DNA of 64,000 bases from Bacillus sp. E(2018) (GTDB lineage Bacteria > Bacillota > Bacilli > Bacillales > Fictibacillaceae): positions 146,014-210,013 of the forward strand of contig NZ_SCOL01000004.1 in NCBI RefSeq assembly GCF_005503015.1. The letters run 5' to 3'. Numbering within the stretch: position 1 is the first letter of the stretch; each line of letters opens with the position of its first letter. Shown here in pieces: positions 1-8,046 of the stretch. Below the pieces are notes generated by a model. That model searched no databases. It was given only the letters and a program-made list of their open reading frames with translations, and was not told where the DNA came from. The position numbers and the translations under genes are program-made.

Positions 1-126
1 CTAGTTATGGAAGTGATTCATAAAGTAGGTCTGTTTGCTTTTACAATCGTTATCCTTAGTGTTGTTGCTTGGTTCATCTTTAAGCCGAAAAACAAAGGTT
101 CTTATCTAAATGGATGGTTTAAATAA
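1..126 (+). CDS. C-terminal fragment of a membrane protein
   Basis: An open frame enters from the left edge and stops with TAA at 124-126, giving 41 residues. It holds one hydrophobic segment (residues ~10-27, GLFAFTIVILSVVAWFIF) followed by a short basic tail (KPKNKG). This looks like the last transmembrane helix and cytoplasmic tail of an integral membrane protein. A strong terminator follows at once, so this is the end of a transcription unit. The family cannot be decided from this tail. Confidence 0.6.
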   Translation, partial: LVMEVIHKVGLFAFTIVILSVVAWFIFKPKNKGSYLNGWFK

Positions 127-130
127 TAAT

Positions 131-158
131 GTCTTCCAACGTTGGAAGGCTTTTTTTT
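131..158 (+). terminator. Rho-independent terminator
   Basis: GTCTTCCAAC/GTTGGAAGGC forms a near-perfect palindromic stem followed by eight T. It closes the unit that enters from the left edge. Confidence 0.85.
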
Positions 159-184
159 ATGTCTTTTAACAAAAATCATTGGTA

Positions 185-215
185 TGTATATTTTCTCTTC
201 AACAAACAAATTTTA
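185..215 (+). promoter_or_regulatory. Candidate sigma-G type promoter
   Basis: TGTATA at 185-190, an 18 bp spacer, then AATTTTA at 209-215. The B. subtilis sigma-G consensus is roughly TGHATA-N18-CATHHTA, so the -35 fits fully and the -10 at six of seven positions. It lies 40 bp before a YhcN/YlaJ-family lipoprotein gene, a family with forespore-expressed members, so forespore expression is a reasonable inference. Confidence 0.5.
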
Positions 216-254
216 TTAGATGACAGTCAAAAATTTTTAAAGGAGTGTCATTTA

Positions 255-797
255 ATGAAAAAGACTATTCTCGTTACTTCAATGGCCGTAATGTTATCTT
301 CGTTTCTAGGTGCTTGTGGAATGAATAACAACGACAAGGACATGGGAAAAGAAGCGCGTAACAACATGACTGAAGTGAACTACGACAATCGTGCTGATCG
401 CAATATGGATAACATGAACAACAATATGGATATGGGTATGGACAACCAATACGACGAAAACACGCGTATGGATGTAGCGGATAAAGCAGCTAATAAAGTA
501 ACCGATCTTAAAGAAGTTGACGATGCGACCGTTATCGTTACAGAGAACAACGCTTATGTAGCTGCAAAGCTAAAAGGCGGCGAGAGCATGAAGCTTTCGA
601 GAGAAACAGAAAAGAAAATTGGGGATACAGTTCGAAAAACAGATCCAGATATTAATGATGTATTTGTTTCAACGAATCCCGATTTCATCGATCGTATGAA
701 CGGATATGCAGATCAAATCAACAAAGGAAACCCTGTTTCAGGTTTCGTAAAAGAGTTTAATGATACGATCAAGCGTGTGTTCCCAACAAACCGTTAA
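255..797 (+). CDS. YhcN/YlaJ-family sporulation lipoprotein
   Basis: A 180-residue lipoprotein. The start at 255 (MKKTILV) is chosen because AAAGGAG precedes it by about nine bases and a signal peptide with lipobox LGAC (Cys ~21) follows directly; an in-frame extension to 129 has neither. After the Cys comes an Asn/Met/Asp-rich low-complexity stretch (~23-65), then a YhcN/YlaJ-type domain (ADKAANKVTDLKEVDDATVIVT through VFVSTNPDFIDRMNGYADQI). Members of this family are spore membrane or cortex-associated lipoproteins; YhcN of B. subtilis is a forespore product. A sigma-G-like promoter lies upstream and a terminator follows. The N-terminal spacer is unusually rich in Met-Asp-Asn. The exact role is unknown. 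Confidence 0.85.
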   Translation: MKKTILVTSMAVMLSSFLGACGMNNNDKDMGKEARNNMTEVNYDNRADRNMDNMNNNMDMGMDNQYDENTRMDVADKAANKVTDLKEVDDATVIVTENNAYVAAKLKGGESMKLSRETEKKIGDTVRKTDPDINDVFVSTNPDFIDRMNGYADQINKGNPVSGFVKEFNDTIKRVFPTNR

Positions 798-810
798 TTC
801 TTGAGTTTAA

Positions 811-836
811 GGGCTGAGATTTCTCAGTCCTTTCCT
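811..836 (+). terminator. Rho-independent terminator
   Basis: GGGCTGAG, loop ATTT, CTCAGTCC (one G-T pair), then TTTCCTT. It ends the yhcN-like unit; the T tract is short. Confidence 0.65.
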
Positions 837-875
837 TACGAAAACATTTGTTAGAAAATTCATTATATCTGAATA

Positions 876-904
876 TTGACTCCAATCTCATATCGTGTTA
901 CAAA
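876..904 (+). promoter_or_regulatory. Candidate sigma-A promoter of brnQ
   Basis: TTGACT (876-881), 17 bp spacer, TACAAA (899-904). It sits 87 bp before the brnQ start with nothing between that resembles a riboswitch. Confidence 0.5.
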
Positions 905-990
905 TACATATGGATAAAAAAATATTTCGACAAAATTCGATAAAAATGATAATAAAGTCGTATAGATGACCACGGAGGAGGAAATTTAAT

Positions 991-2304
991 ATGCAGAAGC
1001 GAACGCTCTCGGTGGGCTTAATGTTATTTGCTTTATTTTTTGGAGCAGGAAATTTAATCTTTCCGCCAGCATTGGGTCAGTCAGCGGGTGAAATGGTCTG
1101 GCAGTCCATGATTGGCTTTTTTATAACAGGAGTTGGATTACCTTTACTAGGGGTAATCGCATTAGCACGTACGGGTGGGGGTCTACAAACCTTAACGGAA
1201 CGAGTTAATCCGTTATTCGGTTCTGTTTTCGCAATCATCCTTTATTTAGCCATAGGGCCGTTCTTTGGGATTCCAAGAACAGGAACGGTTTCTTATGAGA
1301 TGGCAGTCGTTCCTTTCTTACCAGAAAGTATGAACAATGGGCTGACTCTTTTCTTATTTACAATTGTATTCTTTGCAGTAACGTATTGGCTCTCTTTAAA
1401 TCCTTCAAAACTTGTAGACCGAATCGGCAATATCTTAACGCCGTTATTGTTGCTCATTATCGTATCTCTTTTAGTTAAGGCTGTTATTACACCGGTTGGG
1501 AAACTAGGAACTGCATCTCCTGATTATGCTAGCAATCCTTTAGTTAAAGGGTTTATGGATGGATATTTGACGATGGATACACTAGGAGCACTTGCGTTTG
1601 GTATCGTAGTCATCACAGCAGTGAAGAGACCAGATATGAAAAAAGAACAAGTAACTAAAATGGTCATTAAGGCAGGCTTGATCGCAGCTACTTGTTTAGC
1701 TGCTGTTTATGGCATCTTAGCTTATTTGGGAGCAACAAGTCAGGCTCTTGGAAAAACGGATAATGGCGGTCAGATCCTTACGAATGTTGTAGCAGAACTA
1801 TTTGGACCGTTCGGAAATGTATTACTTGGACTTGCTGTAGCATTAGCTTGTCTTACAACATCCGTAGGCCTTGTCACTGCTTGTGGTGAATTTGCAAAAA
1901 AAATGTTCCCAAATGTTTCATATAAAACCGTAGTACTTACGATGAGTGTGTTTAGTGCAGGAGTTGCAAACTTAGGATTAACACAACTCATCTCAGTTTC
2001 TGTACCTGTTTTAACAGCTATCTATCCGATTGCGATCGTATTGATTCTGCTTTCTTTTCTACATGATGTGTTCTCTGGAAGAAAAGAGGTATATATCGGC
2101 GGAATCGTTGCAACGGCCCTTGTTTCCATTGCAGATGGATTAAAAGCTTTCGGACTCAAATTGGGTGCGATTGAACAGATTTATTCATATATTCCGCTTT
2201 ATGCAGATGGCATCGGTTGGCTGATTCCAGCGATTATTGGATCAGTTGTCGGTTTTATCATTGCTGTGATAAGAGGTAGAATTGTTATCTTCTCTACAAA
2301 TTAA
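991..2304 (+). CDS. brnQ: Branched-chain amino acid carrier BrnQ
   Basis: A 437-residue polytopic membrane protein of the LIVCS family, which imports leucine, isoleucine and valine with Na+ or H+. The N-terminus carries the family signature GLMLFALFFGAGNLIFPP (residues ~9-26), followed by about twelve hydrophobic segments; the length matches the family. The ATG at 991 has GGAGGAGG nine bases upstream. It is a single-gene unit between its own promoter and a strong terminator at 2314-2347. BrnQ-type genes are commonly CodY targets, but I did not find a convincing CodY box here. Confidence in the family is high; substrate preference among the branched-chain amino acids cannot be read from sequence. 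Confidence 0.95.
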   Translation: MQKRTLSVGLMLFALFFGAGNLIFPPALGQSAGEMVWQSMIGFFITGVGLPLLGVIALARTGGGLQTLTERVNPLFGSVFAIILYLAIGPFFGIPRTGTVSYEMAVVPFLPESMNNGLTLFLFTIVFFAVTYWLSLNPSKLVDRIGNILTPLLLLIIVSLLVKAVITPVGKLGTASPDYASNPLVKGFMDGYLTMDTLGALAFGIVVITAVKRPDMKKEQVTKMVIKAGLIAATCLAAVYGILAYLGATSQALGKTDNGGQILTNVVAELFGPFGNVLLGLAVALACLTTSVGLVTACGEFAKKMFPNVSYKTVVLTMSVFSAGVANLGLTQLISVSVPVLTAIYPIAIVLILLSFLHDVFSGRKEVYIGGIVATALVSIADGLKAFGLKLGAIEQIYSYIPLYADGIGWLIPAIIGSVVGFIIAVIRGRIVIFSTN

Positions 2305-2313
2305 GTTAAAACG

Positions 2314-2347
2314 AATGCCTTAGGATTAGAATCCTAAGGCATTTTTT
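2314..2347. terminator. Bidirectional terminator between brnQ and the oxidoreductase
   Basis: A 13 bp perfect stem (AATGCCTTAGGAT with its complement) around a TAGA loop, with T6 on the + side and an A-rich flank on the other. It serves two convergent genes. Confidence 0.85.
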
Positions 2348-2355
2348 GATCTTAT

Positions 2356-3813
2356 TTATACCAACGCTGGTGTCTTTTCCTTTATTTTCGCTGCAACGTT
2401 TTGAGCGATCCACACGCCACATGCACTAGCTTGGGCAAGACCACGTGTTATGCCAGCACCATCTCCACCAACATAGAGCCCGTTGATCTCTGACTCAAAC
2501 TTGTCATCAAGCTTTGGACGTGCAGAATAGAACTTGGCTTCTACACCATAAAACAACGTGTGTTCTGATGCGATCCCTGGTGTAACTTTGTCTAAAGCCT
2601 CCGTCATTTCAATCAAACTTTTCATCGTGTTATAAGGAAGCACAAGACCTAGGTCACCTGGTACTGCTTCTTTTAATGTTGGACGAAGAAACCCTTCTTT
2701 AATACGTTTATCAGTAGAGCGACGTCCTTTTAGAATATCACCATATTTCTGAACAACGAGCCCGCCCATAGAGAGCTGATTGGCAAGTCTTGAAACTTCA
2801 TGAGCGTATTCAGTAGGCTGATCAAACGGTTCAGCGAATTGATGTGAGACGAGCAGCGCAAAGTTTGTGTTCTCGCTGCCTAGCTTTGGATCTTTATAGG
2901 CATGTCCGTTCGCTAGCATGATGCCAGAATGGTTCTCTACGACTACGTGCCCAGAAGGGTTAGAGCAGAACGTTCTTACTTTTGTGCCAACAGATGTATT
3001 AAAAACAAATTTTCCTTCGTAAAGGTGCTTGTTGATCTCTTCCATCACTAAGTTGGACGTTTCCACGCGAACGCCTATATCCACTTGGTTAGCTGTCATT
3101 TTAATTCGACGTTTCTTAAGAATCTTAGTTAGCCAAGATGACCCATCGCGGCCAGGAACAATAACAACTTTCTCAGAAGTCAGAGAAGTTCCGTCTTTTA
3201 AAAGAATCCCTTTCGCTACATAACCTTCAGTTGTTCGTTCTGTAATGAGATCTTCAACCTCAGCTTTATATTTCATCTCAATGCGCGTTTTTAAATATTC
3301 ATAGATGCTTTTCAGTATTTCAAGGTTTTGTTCTGTGCCAAGATGACGAACTTGAGCGCGTAACAGCTTTAGACCAGCTGCATAACCACGCTTTTCAATA
3401 TCTTTAACTTCTGGTGTCAGCGGGTCAGTAATCGAATCTGTGGCACCATGCTCCAAGTTGATATCATCTACATATTTAATAAGTTCAACCACTTGTTCTT
3501 CAGAAAGATAATCAGTCATCCATCCTCCGAATTCGCTCGTAATATTGAACTTTCCATCCGAATAAGCTCCTGCTCCGCCAAAACCGTTTGTTATCGAACA
3601 AGCCGGTAAACAACCAGCAAATTCTTTTCTACCTGCTGCAGGCGGACACTTTTGAATTTTCTTCTCTAAAATCGGGCACGAGCGTGCATAGATGTCATGT
3701 CCCTTATCTATTAACAAAATCTTTGCTTCTGGAAGCTGTCTCGTTAGTTCATAGCTCGTGAAAATCCCAGCAGGACCTGCGCCAACAACAATTACATCAT
3801 AATGGGTATTCAT
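2356..3813 (-). CDS. FAD-dependent dehydrogenase (COG2509 type)
   Basis: A 485-residue flavoprotein. Start at 3813 (MNTHYDVIVVGAGPAG) is preferred because AAGGGGG lies just upstream and the Rossmann FAD motif GAGPAG (residues 11-16) follows directly; an in-frame extension adds 22 unlikely residues. A Cys-rich stretch follows (CPILEKKIQKCPPA, then FAGCLPAC, residues ~48-75), with GFGGAGAYSDGKFN after it, typical of the COG2509 dehydrogenases. The C-terminus has the second FAD motif GLYVGGDGAGITRGLAQA. The substrate is unknown in the family. It is transcribed alone from a good sigma-A promoter at 3870-3898 and converges on brnQ. Confidence 0.85.
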   Translation of the reverse strand: MNTHYDVIVVGAGPAGIFTSYELTRQLPEAKILLIDKGHDIYARSCPILEKKIQKCPPAAGRKEFAGCLPACSITNGFGGAGAYSDGKFNITSEFGGWMTDYLSEEQVVELIKYVDDINLEHGATDSITDPLTPEVKDIEKRGYAAGLKLLRAQVRHLGTEQNLEILKSIYEYLKTRIEMKYKAEVEDLITERTTEGYVAKGILLKDGTSLTSEKVVIVPGRDGSSWLTKILKKRRIKMTANQVDIGVRVETSNLVMEEINKHLYEGKFVFNTSVGTKVRTFCSNPSGHVVVENHSGIMLANGHAYKDPKLGSENTNFALLVSHQFAEPFDQPTEYAHEVSRLANQLSMGGLVVQKYGDILKGRRSTDKRIKEGFLRPTLKEAVPGDLGLVLPYNTMKSLIEMTEALDKVTPGIASEHTLFYGVEAKFYSARPKLDDKFESEINGLYVGGDGAGITRGLAQASACGVWIAQNVAAKIKEKTPALV

Positions 3814-3869
3814 AATAATCCCCCTTGAAATACTTGGTAGTTTTTCTTGAATTGTTTTTTCCCTTGGTA

Positions 3870-3898
3870 AATATAACAATTATCTAAGTGGATTTCAA
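3870..3898 (-). promoter_or_regulatory. Sigma-A promoter of the FAD-dependent dehydrogenase
   Basis: On the minus strand, TTGAAA (3898-3893), 17 bp spacer, TATATT (3875-3870): five of six matches in both boxes. It lies 57 bp before the chosen start. Confidence 0.65.
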
Positions 3899-4063
3899 CT
3901 AAAATACGAACAATTTAATAAAATAATATATTTTTATTCGTGTTTTAGTTTTAGAAGGGTGATTGATATGAGGATTGACTGTAAATCAGGAAATAAGATT
4001 ACAATATAAAAACAGGTATGAGAAACCGATTTTCATTTTATCCCCACCATCTCAAAACAAAAG

Positions 4064-4277
4064 ACTATTTTCTAAAAGATTGTTGATTTAATATCTTTTG
4101 TCTACCTCTTTGACTGTTGATTGGAGTGGAAGGTGCGAGACTCCTGTGGGACAGGCTGGCAGGTGAGACACTTAAAAGTGAAACGCCCAAATGTGGCTCA
4201 CCGCCTGCCCCGCGGAAAGCGAGCAGCCTGGAACGGAAATCAACACTCCTAAAAGCAACAAAGTTTACGAGAACAGC
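4064..4277 (+). repeat. Dispersed ~210 bp element, copy A
   Basis: The core at 4116-4244 begins GTTGATTGGAG, contains GGTGCGAGACTCCTG, a GGTGAGAC / GGCTCACC pair, CCCCGCGGAAAGCGAGC, and ends CGGAAATCAAC, so the core ends are complementary. Outside it, TTTTCTAAAAGATTGTTG on the left pairs imperfectly with GCAACAAAG...GAGAACAGC on the right. Four more copies lie at about 20044, 24837 (reversed), 31827 and 44856. No protein is likely. The right end abuts the terminator of the downstream minus-strand gene. The remainder of the 3899-4311 space holds nothing else I recognise. Confidence 0.8.
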
Positions 4278-4313
4278 CAAAAAAAACCTAAAGAAAGGGC
4301 TTCTTCAGGTTTT
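4278..4313 (-). terminator. Terminator of the 4312-5139 gene
   Basis: On the minus strand AACCTGAAGAA pairs with TTCTTTAGGTT (one G-T pair) and eight T follow. The stop codon of the gene lies at the base of the stem. Confidence 0.8.
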
Positions 4314-5139
4314 AGAATCTGATCTTCATAATCTTCCAGCCGTCTGTCATCGATTTTCGTTCCATTAAAAAGGTAAAAGTATCTGTTTGTAATCCGTTAT
4401 CATCGTACTTTTTTACTCTAGCTCTTATTTCAGTTCGAACAACAGGAGGATATCTGTTGCTTGGAGATCTGATCTCATACTGCATGCTTGTGATGCCTTT
4501 AAACAACTCTGTAACGGTTGAATCTTCAAGCAGGGTCTTGTTTAGAACAGGCATAGCTATTTTTATATCTTGCTGCTTCATCCCAACTAAAAACATAGAA
4601 ACAGCTTGTTTCGCGCTTGCTCCAGCTGCGAATTTAGATAGTTGTCCACCAGCTTTTAAGATCATGAATTGATGCGAAGGATCAATATTGCGCGAACGAT
4701 GTGTTGAACTACCTAAAAAATGTATGCAAAAATGGCCAGGAAAATTGTTTTCTAATGCACCTGCTCCATGAGGCATTCCGTGCATGCTGCCAGCGAGCAT
4801 TCTCCCATTTACGGGAATTAATATAGCGCGGCGGTTCCAGCTCCATTTATCGTTATACAGATGCTTTAAAACAGCGGTATCGTCTCTAGTCAACGGCTGT
4901 ACATCGGCATGCTTATTGCCGGCTCTTCTTTGTACTTGAAAATAAAAGCCTGTCTCTAAATCCACAACTTTAAAAGTAGCACCTTTAGGAAGGAGTTTGT
5001 TTACTTTCTCCCATTCTAAAACTTCCCCCTTCTTTACGATTGGGAAATAAGTTAGGGGTTCTTTTGCTTCAGAGGTGAGGGGAAAGAAGAAGCTTAAACA
5101 AGCTGTTAATAGAACTCCAATCCTGATCTTATTCCACAT
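4312..5139 (-). CDS. Secreted protein with an L,D-transpeptidase-like motif
   Basis: A 275-residue exported protein. The N-terminus is a clear signal peptide (basic MWNKIR, hydrophobic GVLLTACLSFFFPL, likely cut after TSEA). The middle contains MHGMPHGAGALENNFPGHFCIHF (written here in parts: His120, His124, then GHFCIHF around Cys138). This recalls the YkuD catalytic pattern H...SHGCIR, with GHFCIH in place of SHGCIR, so a cell-wall L,D-transpeptidase-like fold is my inference. The C-terminal ~60 residues (YEIRSPSNRYPPVVRTEIRARV...) look like a separate domain of the kind found in secreted Bacillus proteins. The GAGGACT ribosome site precedes the ATG at 5139. I do not recognise a named gene; the enzymatic call is unproven. 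Confidence 0.6.
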   Translation of the reverse strand: MWNKIRIGVLLTACLSFFFPLTSEAKEPLTYFPIVKKGEVLEWEKVNKLLPKGATFKVVDLETGFYFQVQRRAGNKHADVQPLTRDDTAVLKHLYNDKWSWNRRAILIPVNGRMLAGSMHGMPHGAGALENNFPGHFCIHFLGSSTHRSRNIDPSHQFMILKAGGQLSKFAAGASAKQAVSMFLVGMKQQDIKIAMPVLNKTLLEDSTVTELFKGITSMQYEIRSPSNRYPPVVRTEIRARVKKYDDNGLQTDTFTFLMERKSMTDGWKIMKIRF

Positions 5140-5267
5140 AGTCAGTCCTCAATTCCGTATGTTTTTCTCTTCCTTAATATGGATTGTTTTGTCCTTTTTA
5201 TCCTCCAAAAATAATGAAGTGAATAAAAAGGGTGAGATGGTTCGTCTAACAAGGAAAGGGGGAGCTT

Positions 5268-6125
5268 ATGAAGATTATTAAAAAATTGTTCATGCAGCTG
5301 TTTTTAACGATTATTTCAATCGTACTGATCAGCGGTCTGCCTGATTTAATCATGAACAAGAACGTATCCATGTATTTTCAAAAAATTAAAGTAGTTCTAT
5401 TCGATGTTATTCATTTAAATGAGATGACTTATATGAATCAGGGAAAACAAAGGTTGTTTTTAGAGGATATCTGGTCACCGTATCTCTATTCGTTAACCAT
5501 TCTTTTTGGCGCATTATTCATTGCCTTCTGTATGGCACAACTTCTTACTTGGTGCACGTTGATCATGCCGATGTTTATTAGAAGAACAGTGAAAAACATT
5601 CTTACGTTTTTAGAATCATTACCAGATCTTCTTGTTTTTGCACTCGTACAGATGATAATTGTTCTTATTTTTAAAAAGACAGGCATACTCGTTTCAAATG
5701 TAGCTTCACTAGGAGCTGAAGATCGTGTTTATATGGTGCCGATCGTGTGTTTAATGATCTTACCTTTTGTTTATTTTTATAAGATGATGATTCTTCTATC
5801 GGAAGAGGAGCTTGGAAAATCATATGTTGAGATGAGTTTAGCGAAGGGCATGCGAAGAATATACGTACTCATCGTTCACGTTACGAGGAATACGAGTGAG
5901 GGAATCTTTCACTTTTCTAAGTCCGTTCTATGGTTTATGATCTCAAACCTACTCCTTGTTGAAGTAATCTTCAATATTCATGGTATTACTCATTATATGT
6001 ACAGTGATTTTAGGCCAGAGATGTTAGCCGCTTGCCTAATCTTGCTTGTAATTCCTTTTTTCCTTTTATATGGGGTATTCGAATGGACCATCATTCGCTT
6101 CTCGAGAAGAGGTGAGCTGTTATGA
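5268..6125 (+). CDS. Peptide-type ABC transporter permease, DppB-like
   Basis: A 285-residue inner-membrane permease of the BPD_transp_1 family. It has about six hydrophobic segments and an EAA-type loop near residues 185-205 (SYVEMSLAKGMRRIYVLIVH), the contact site for an ATPase subunit. It is shorter than typical DppB/OppB proteins (about 305-335). The ATG at 5268 has AAGGGGGA upstream. The stop overlaps the next permease start (ATGA), so the two are translationally coupled and should form a heterodimer. No ATPase or binding protein gene lies within the neighbouring ten kilobases, so the pair either borrows subunits or has another role. Confidence 0.8.
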   Translation: MKIIKKLFMQLFLTIISIVLISGLPDLIMNKNVSMYFQKIKVVLFDVIHLNEMTYMNQGKQRLFLEDIWSPYLYSLTILFGALFIAFCMAQLLTWCTLIMPMFIRRTVKNILTFLESLPDLLVFALVQMIIVLIFKKTGILVSNVASLGAEDRVYMVPIVCLMILPFVYFYKMMILLSEEELGKSYVEMSLAKGMRRIYVLIVHVTRNTSEGIFHFSKSVLWFMISNLLLVEVIFNIHGITHYMYSDFRPEMLAACLILLVIPFFLLYGVFEWTIIRFSRRGELL

Positions 6126-7144
6126 TTCGAAGCATAAAGTTTTGGGTCGGAATCTCCATCCTTTGTGTATTCATCTTTTCCAGCTTCGTGTTCGCCTTAT
6201 TTTATGAGAGTGATGTTCGCCAAGTCCAATTGCTTTATGATGATAACAAAAATTTGATAGGTGGCGCACCCTTTGAGCCATCACTCATGTTTCCTCTAGG
6301 TACAGATCCTTTAGGTTATGATATTAGCCAAAAAGTGTTGCAAGGAGCAAAATTCACGTTACTCGCAGTAATCGGAATCGGTGTGTTTCGTGTTCTGTTA
6401 AGTTTTATCGTGGCGATTCCATTTGCATTCTATCTGCCAGAAAAGATTCGTAAAGGATTGGATCAGCTGCTTAGCTCATTCTATTTTATTCCTCTGACAA
6501 TCATCGCTGTTTTTATTTTGAGTCCTATTTTAAATGAGCAATTGAGCGCTGAAGGAGAAGAGTTCTTTCTTTATTCGTTTGCAGAACGAATTGGCCTCGA
6601 AGTCATAATCCTGACAGTACTCGTTGTCCCTTTACTCGGTTCGATGATCGGAAACATGATGGCAGCCGTATTAAAGGAAGAATTTATTGAAGGAGCACAG
6701 CTATTAGGTGCCAGCAGGTGGCGTATATTTACAAAACATGTAATACCTCATATGTTACCAAAGCTCGTTATTGTGTGGTGTCAACAATGCGTTCAAGTAT
6801 TGATCATTTTTACTCACCTTGGCTATTTTAAACTGTTCTTTGGAGGAACAGATGTAGATTTCAATCCGATGATGGCAGATCCACCGAAATCATTATCAAA
6901 TGAGTGGTCTGGTCTTGTTGGTGATTATTACATCCAAATCCATGCCAACCCGTATATTGCTCTTGGTCCAATCATCATGTTCGGAATCGCCATCTACGCT
7001 TTTCAGCTAATAGGTGAAGGTTTTCAACATCACCTACAAACGAGACATTATAAAAAGGCAAACCGTGATCGCATGTTGAAAAAACAAACCCTTGTAAGTA
7101 AAACGAAATTATCTTTTGATTTCGTGCATAACAGAAGCGCTTAA
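6122..7144 (+). CDS. Peptide-type ABC transporter permease, DppC-like
   Basis: A 340-residue permease. It begins with one transmembrane helix (residues ~7-28), then an extracytoplasmic stretch with PLGTDPLGYDI, the DppC/OppC hallmark, then the BPD_transp_1 domain with the EAA loop EGAQLLGASRWRIFTKHVIPHMLP (in parts: EGAQLLGAS, RWRIFTKHVIPH). The C-terminal ~40 residues are basic and hydrophilic. Its start overlaps the DppB-like stop by four bases. The substrate is probably a peptide or nickel-type ligand by family, but nothing here decides it. No cognate ATPase or binding protein is adjacent. Confidence 0.82.
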   Translation: MIRSIKFWVGISILCVFIFSSFVFALFYESDVRQVQLLYDDNKNLIGGAPFEPSLMFPLGTDPLGYDISQKVLQGAKFTLLAVIGIGVFRVLLSFIVAIPFAFYLPEKIRKGLDQLLSSFYFIPLTIIAVFILSPILNEQLSAEGEEFFLYSFAERIGLEVIILTVLVVPLLGSMIGNMMAAVLKEEFIEGAQLLGASRWRIFTKHVIPHMLPKLVIVWCQQCVQVLIIFTHLGYFKLFFGGTDVDFNPMMADPPKSLSNEWSGLVGDYYIQIHANPYIALGPIIMFGIAIYAFQLIGEGFQHHLQTRHYKKANRDRMLKKQTLVSKTKLSFDFVHNRSA

Positions 7145-7148
7145 AAAA

Positions 7149-7177
7149 ACACCACTTTTCTCTTCTCGCCATACTAT
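7149..7177 (+). promoter_or_regulatory. Candidate sigma-K promoter of tgl
   Basis: CATACTAT at 7170-7177 fits the sigma-K -10 (CATANNNT) and an AC dinucleotide lies 17-20 bp upstream (AACACC at 7148-7153). Tgl of B. subtilis is a late mother-cell product, which agrees. Sigma-K boxes are short, so chance matches are common. Confidence 0.45.
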
Positions 7178-7208
7178 GTAATATCCTGTGCAGACAGGGG
7201 GGAGAGAA

Positions 7209-7985
7209 ATGATTTTTGTTAATGGGTATCCGGTAAAAACGGCTCAAATCTCTGGTTTTAATTCGCTGACACAAACACAGAAACAAGTAGGCGAAAAGCT
7301 TGAAAAATCCAGAGAATCGTTTTATTACACAAGTCCACATCAATTTTTATTTGAAGTGGTCATGCGTACAAATATTGTAGCAGCTGCAAACGCTATGCGT
7401 GACAGTGGAGCAGGATTCGCGACGTTCGTAAATTCGCGCTGCAATCCGCAATATTGGAGAAGAACAGCTTATGGAGGTTTTTTGCTTCGATCCGATGCCC
7501 GTCCTTCTGACGCCATTTCAGATATTTTTATCAATGGAAAACGGTACGGGTTCGAATGTACAACAGCTATCATGATCATGATGTACAAAGCGATTCTTGA
7601 AACAATTGGAGCGGGTATGTTTGATCAATTGTTTAACGGATTGCTTCTCTACAGCACGGAACATGATGAAGATCTACAGATTATTGCTGTACCATCTGGG
7701 GATTCGTTGCCGGGAGATGTGAGATATGTTAAAAATCCAGAACATCATCCGAATACGCCCCAATGGCAAGGTGAAAATTTAATCGATCTTGGAAACGGAC
7801 AATTTTTTGGTCACGGCATCGGAACGGGAACAATTGGAGAAGTGATCGATGTGCTTAATCAAAAAAGAATGCCTGGTGCAACGGTTTCGGCTTTTTTAAC
7901 AGCGGAGATCATAAGGCCGAACTATCGACTTATGTCGGAATACACACGTCATCCAATCCGAAGACTGCTTGGTGGAGTCATATAA
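7209..7985 (+). CDS. tgl: Spore coat protein-glutamine gamma-glutamyltransferase
   Basis: A 258-residue transglutaminase that makes epsilon-(gamma-glutamyl)lysine crosslinks in coat proteins. The signature KRYGFECTTAI carries Glu116 and Cys117, matching the catalytic Glu-Cys of Bacillus Tgl (Cys116 in B. subtilis). The NGQFFGHGIGTGTI segment near residue 200 is also conserved in the family, and the length is normal. The ATG at 7209 follows GGGGGGAGAG; an upstream in-frame codon at 7188 would place the start inside or before the ribosome site. It is a single-gene unit with a sigma-K-like promoter and a strong terminator, consistent with late mother-cell expression. Confidence 0.95.
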   Translation: MIFVNGYPVKTAQISGFNSLTQTQKQVGEKLEKSRESFYYTSPHQFLFEVVMRTNIVAAANAMRDSGAGFATFVNSRCNPQYWRRTAYGGFLLRSDARPSDAISDIFINGKRYGFECTTAIMIMMYKAILETIGAGMFDQLFNGLLLYSTEHDEDLQIIAVPSGDSLPGDVRYVKNPEHHPNTPQWQGENLIDLGNGQFFGHGIGTGTIGEVIDVLNQKRMPGATVSAFLTAEIIRPNYRLMSEYTRHPIRRLLGGVI

Positions 7986-7998
7986 AATGCCTAGACAA

Positions 7999-8034
7999 AA
8001 AGACGCAGAGAACTGATCTCTGCGTCTTTTTTAT
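7999..8034 (+). terminator. Terminator of tgl
   Basis: AAGACGCAGAGA, loop ACTGA, TCTCTGCGTCTT, then a T-rich run. It probably also serves the converging minus-strand hydrolase gene. Confidence 0.9.
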
Positions 8035-8046
8035 TTTATTCATTGA

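Noticed and set aside
905..960. CodY-like sequence before brnQ
   Set aside because: AT-rich, but the best alignment to AATTTTCWGAAAATT matches only about nine of fifteen positions.
4065..4368. Frames on both strands within dispersed element copy A
   Set aside because: They run through the repeat and are not kept in the other copies.
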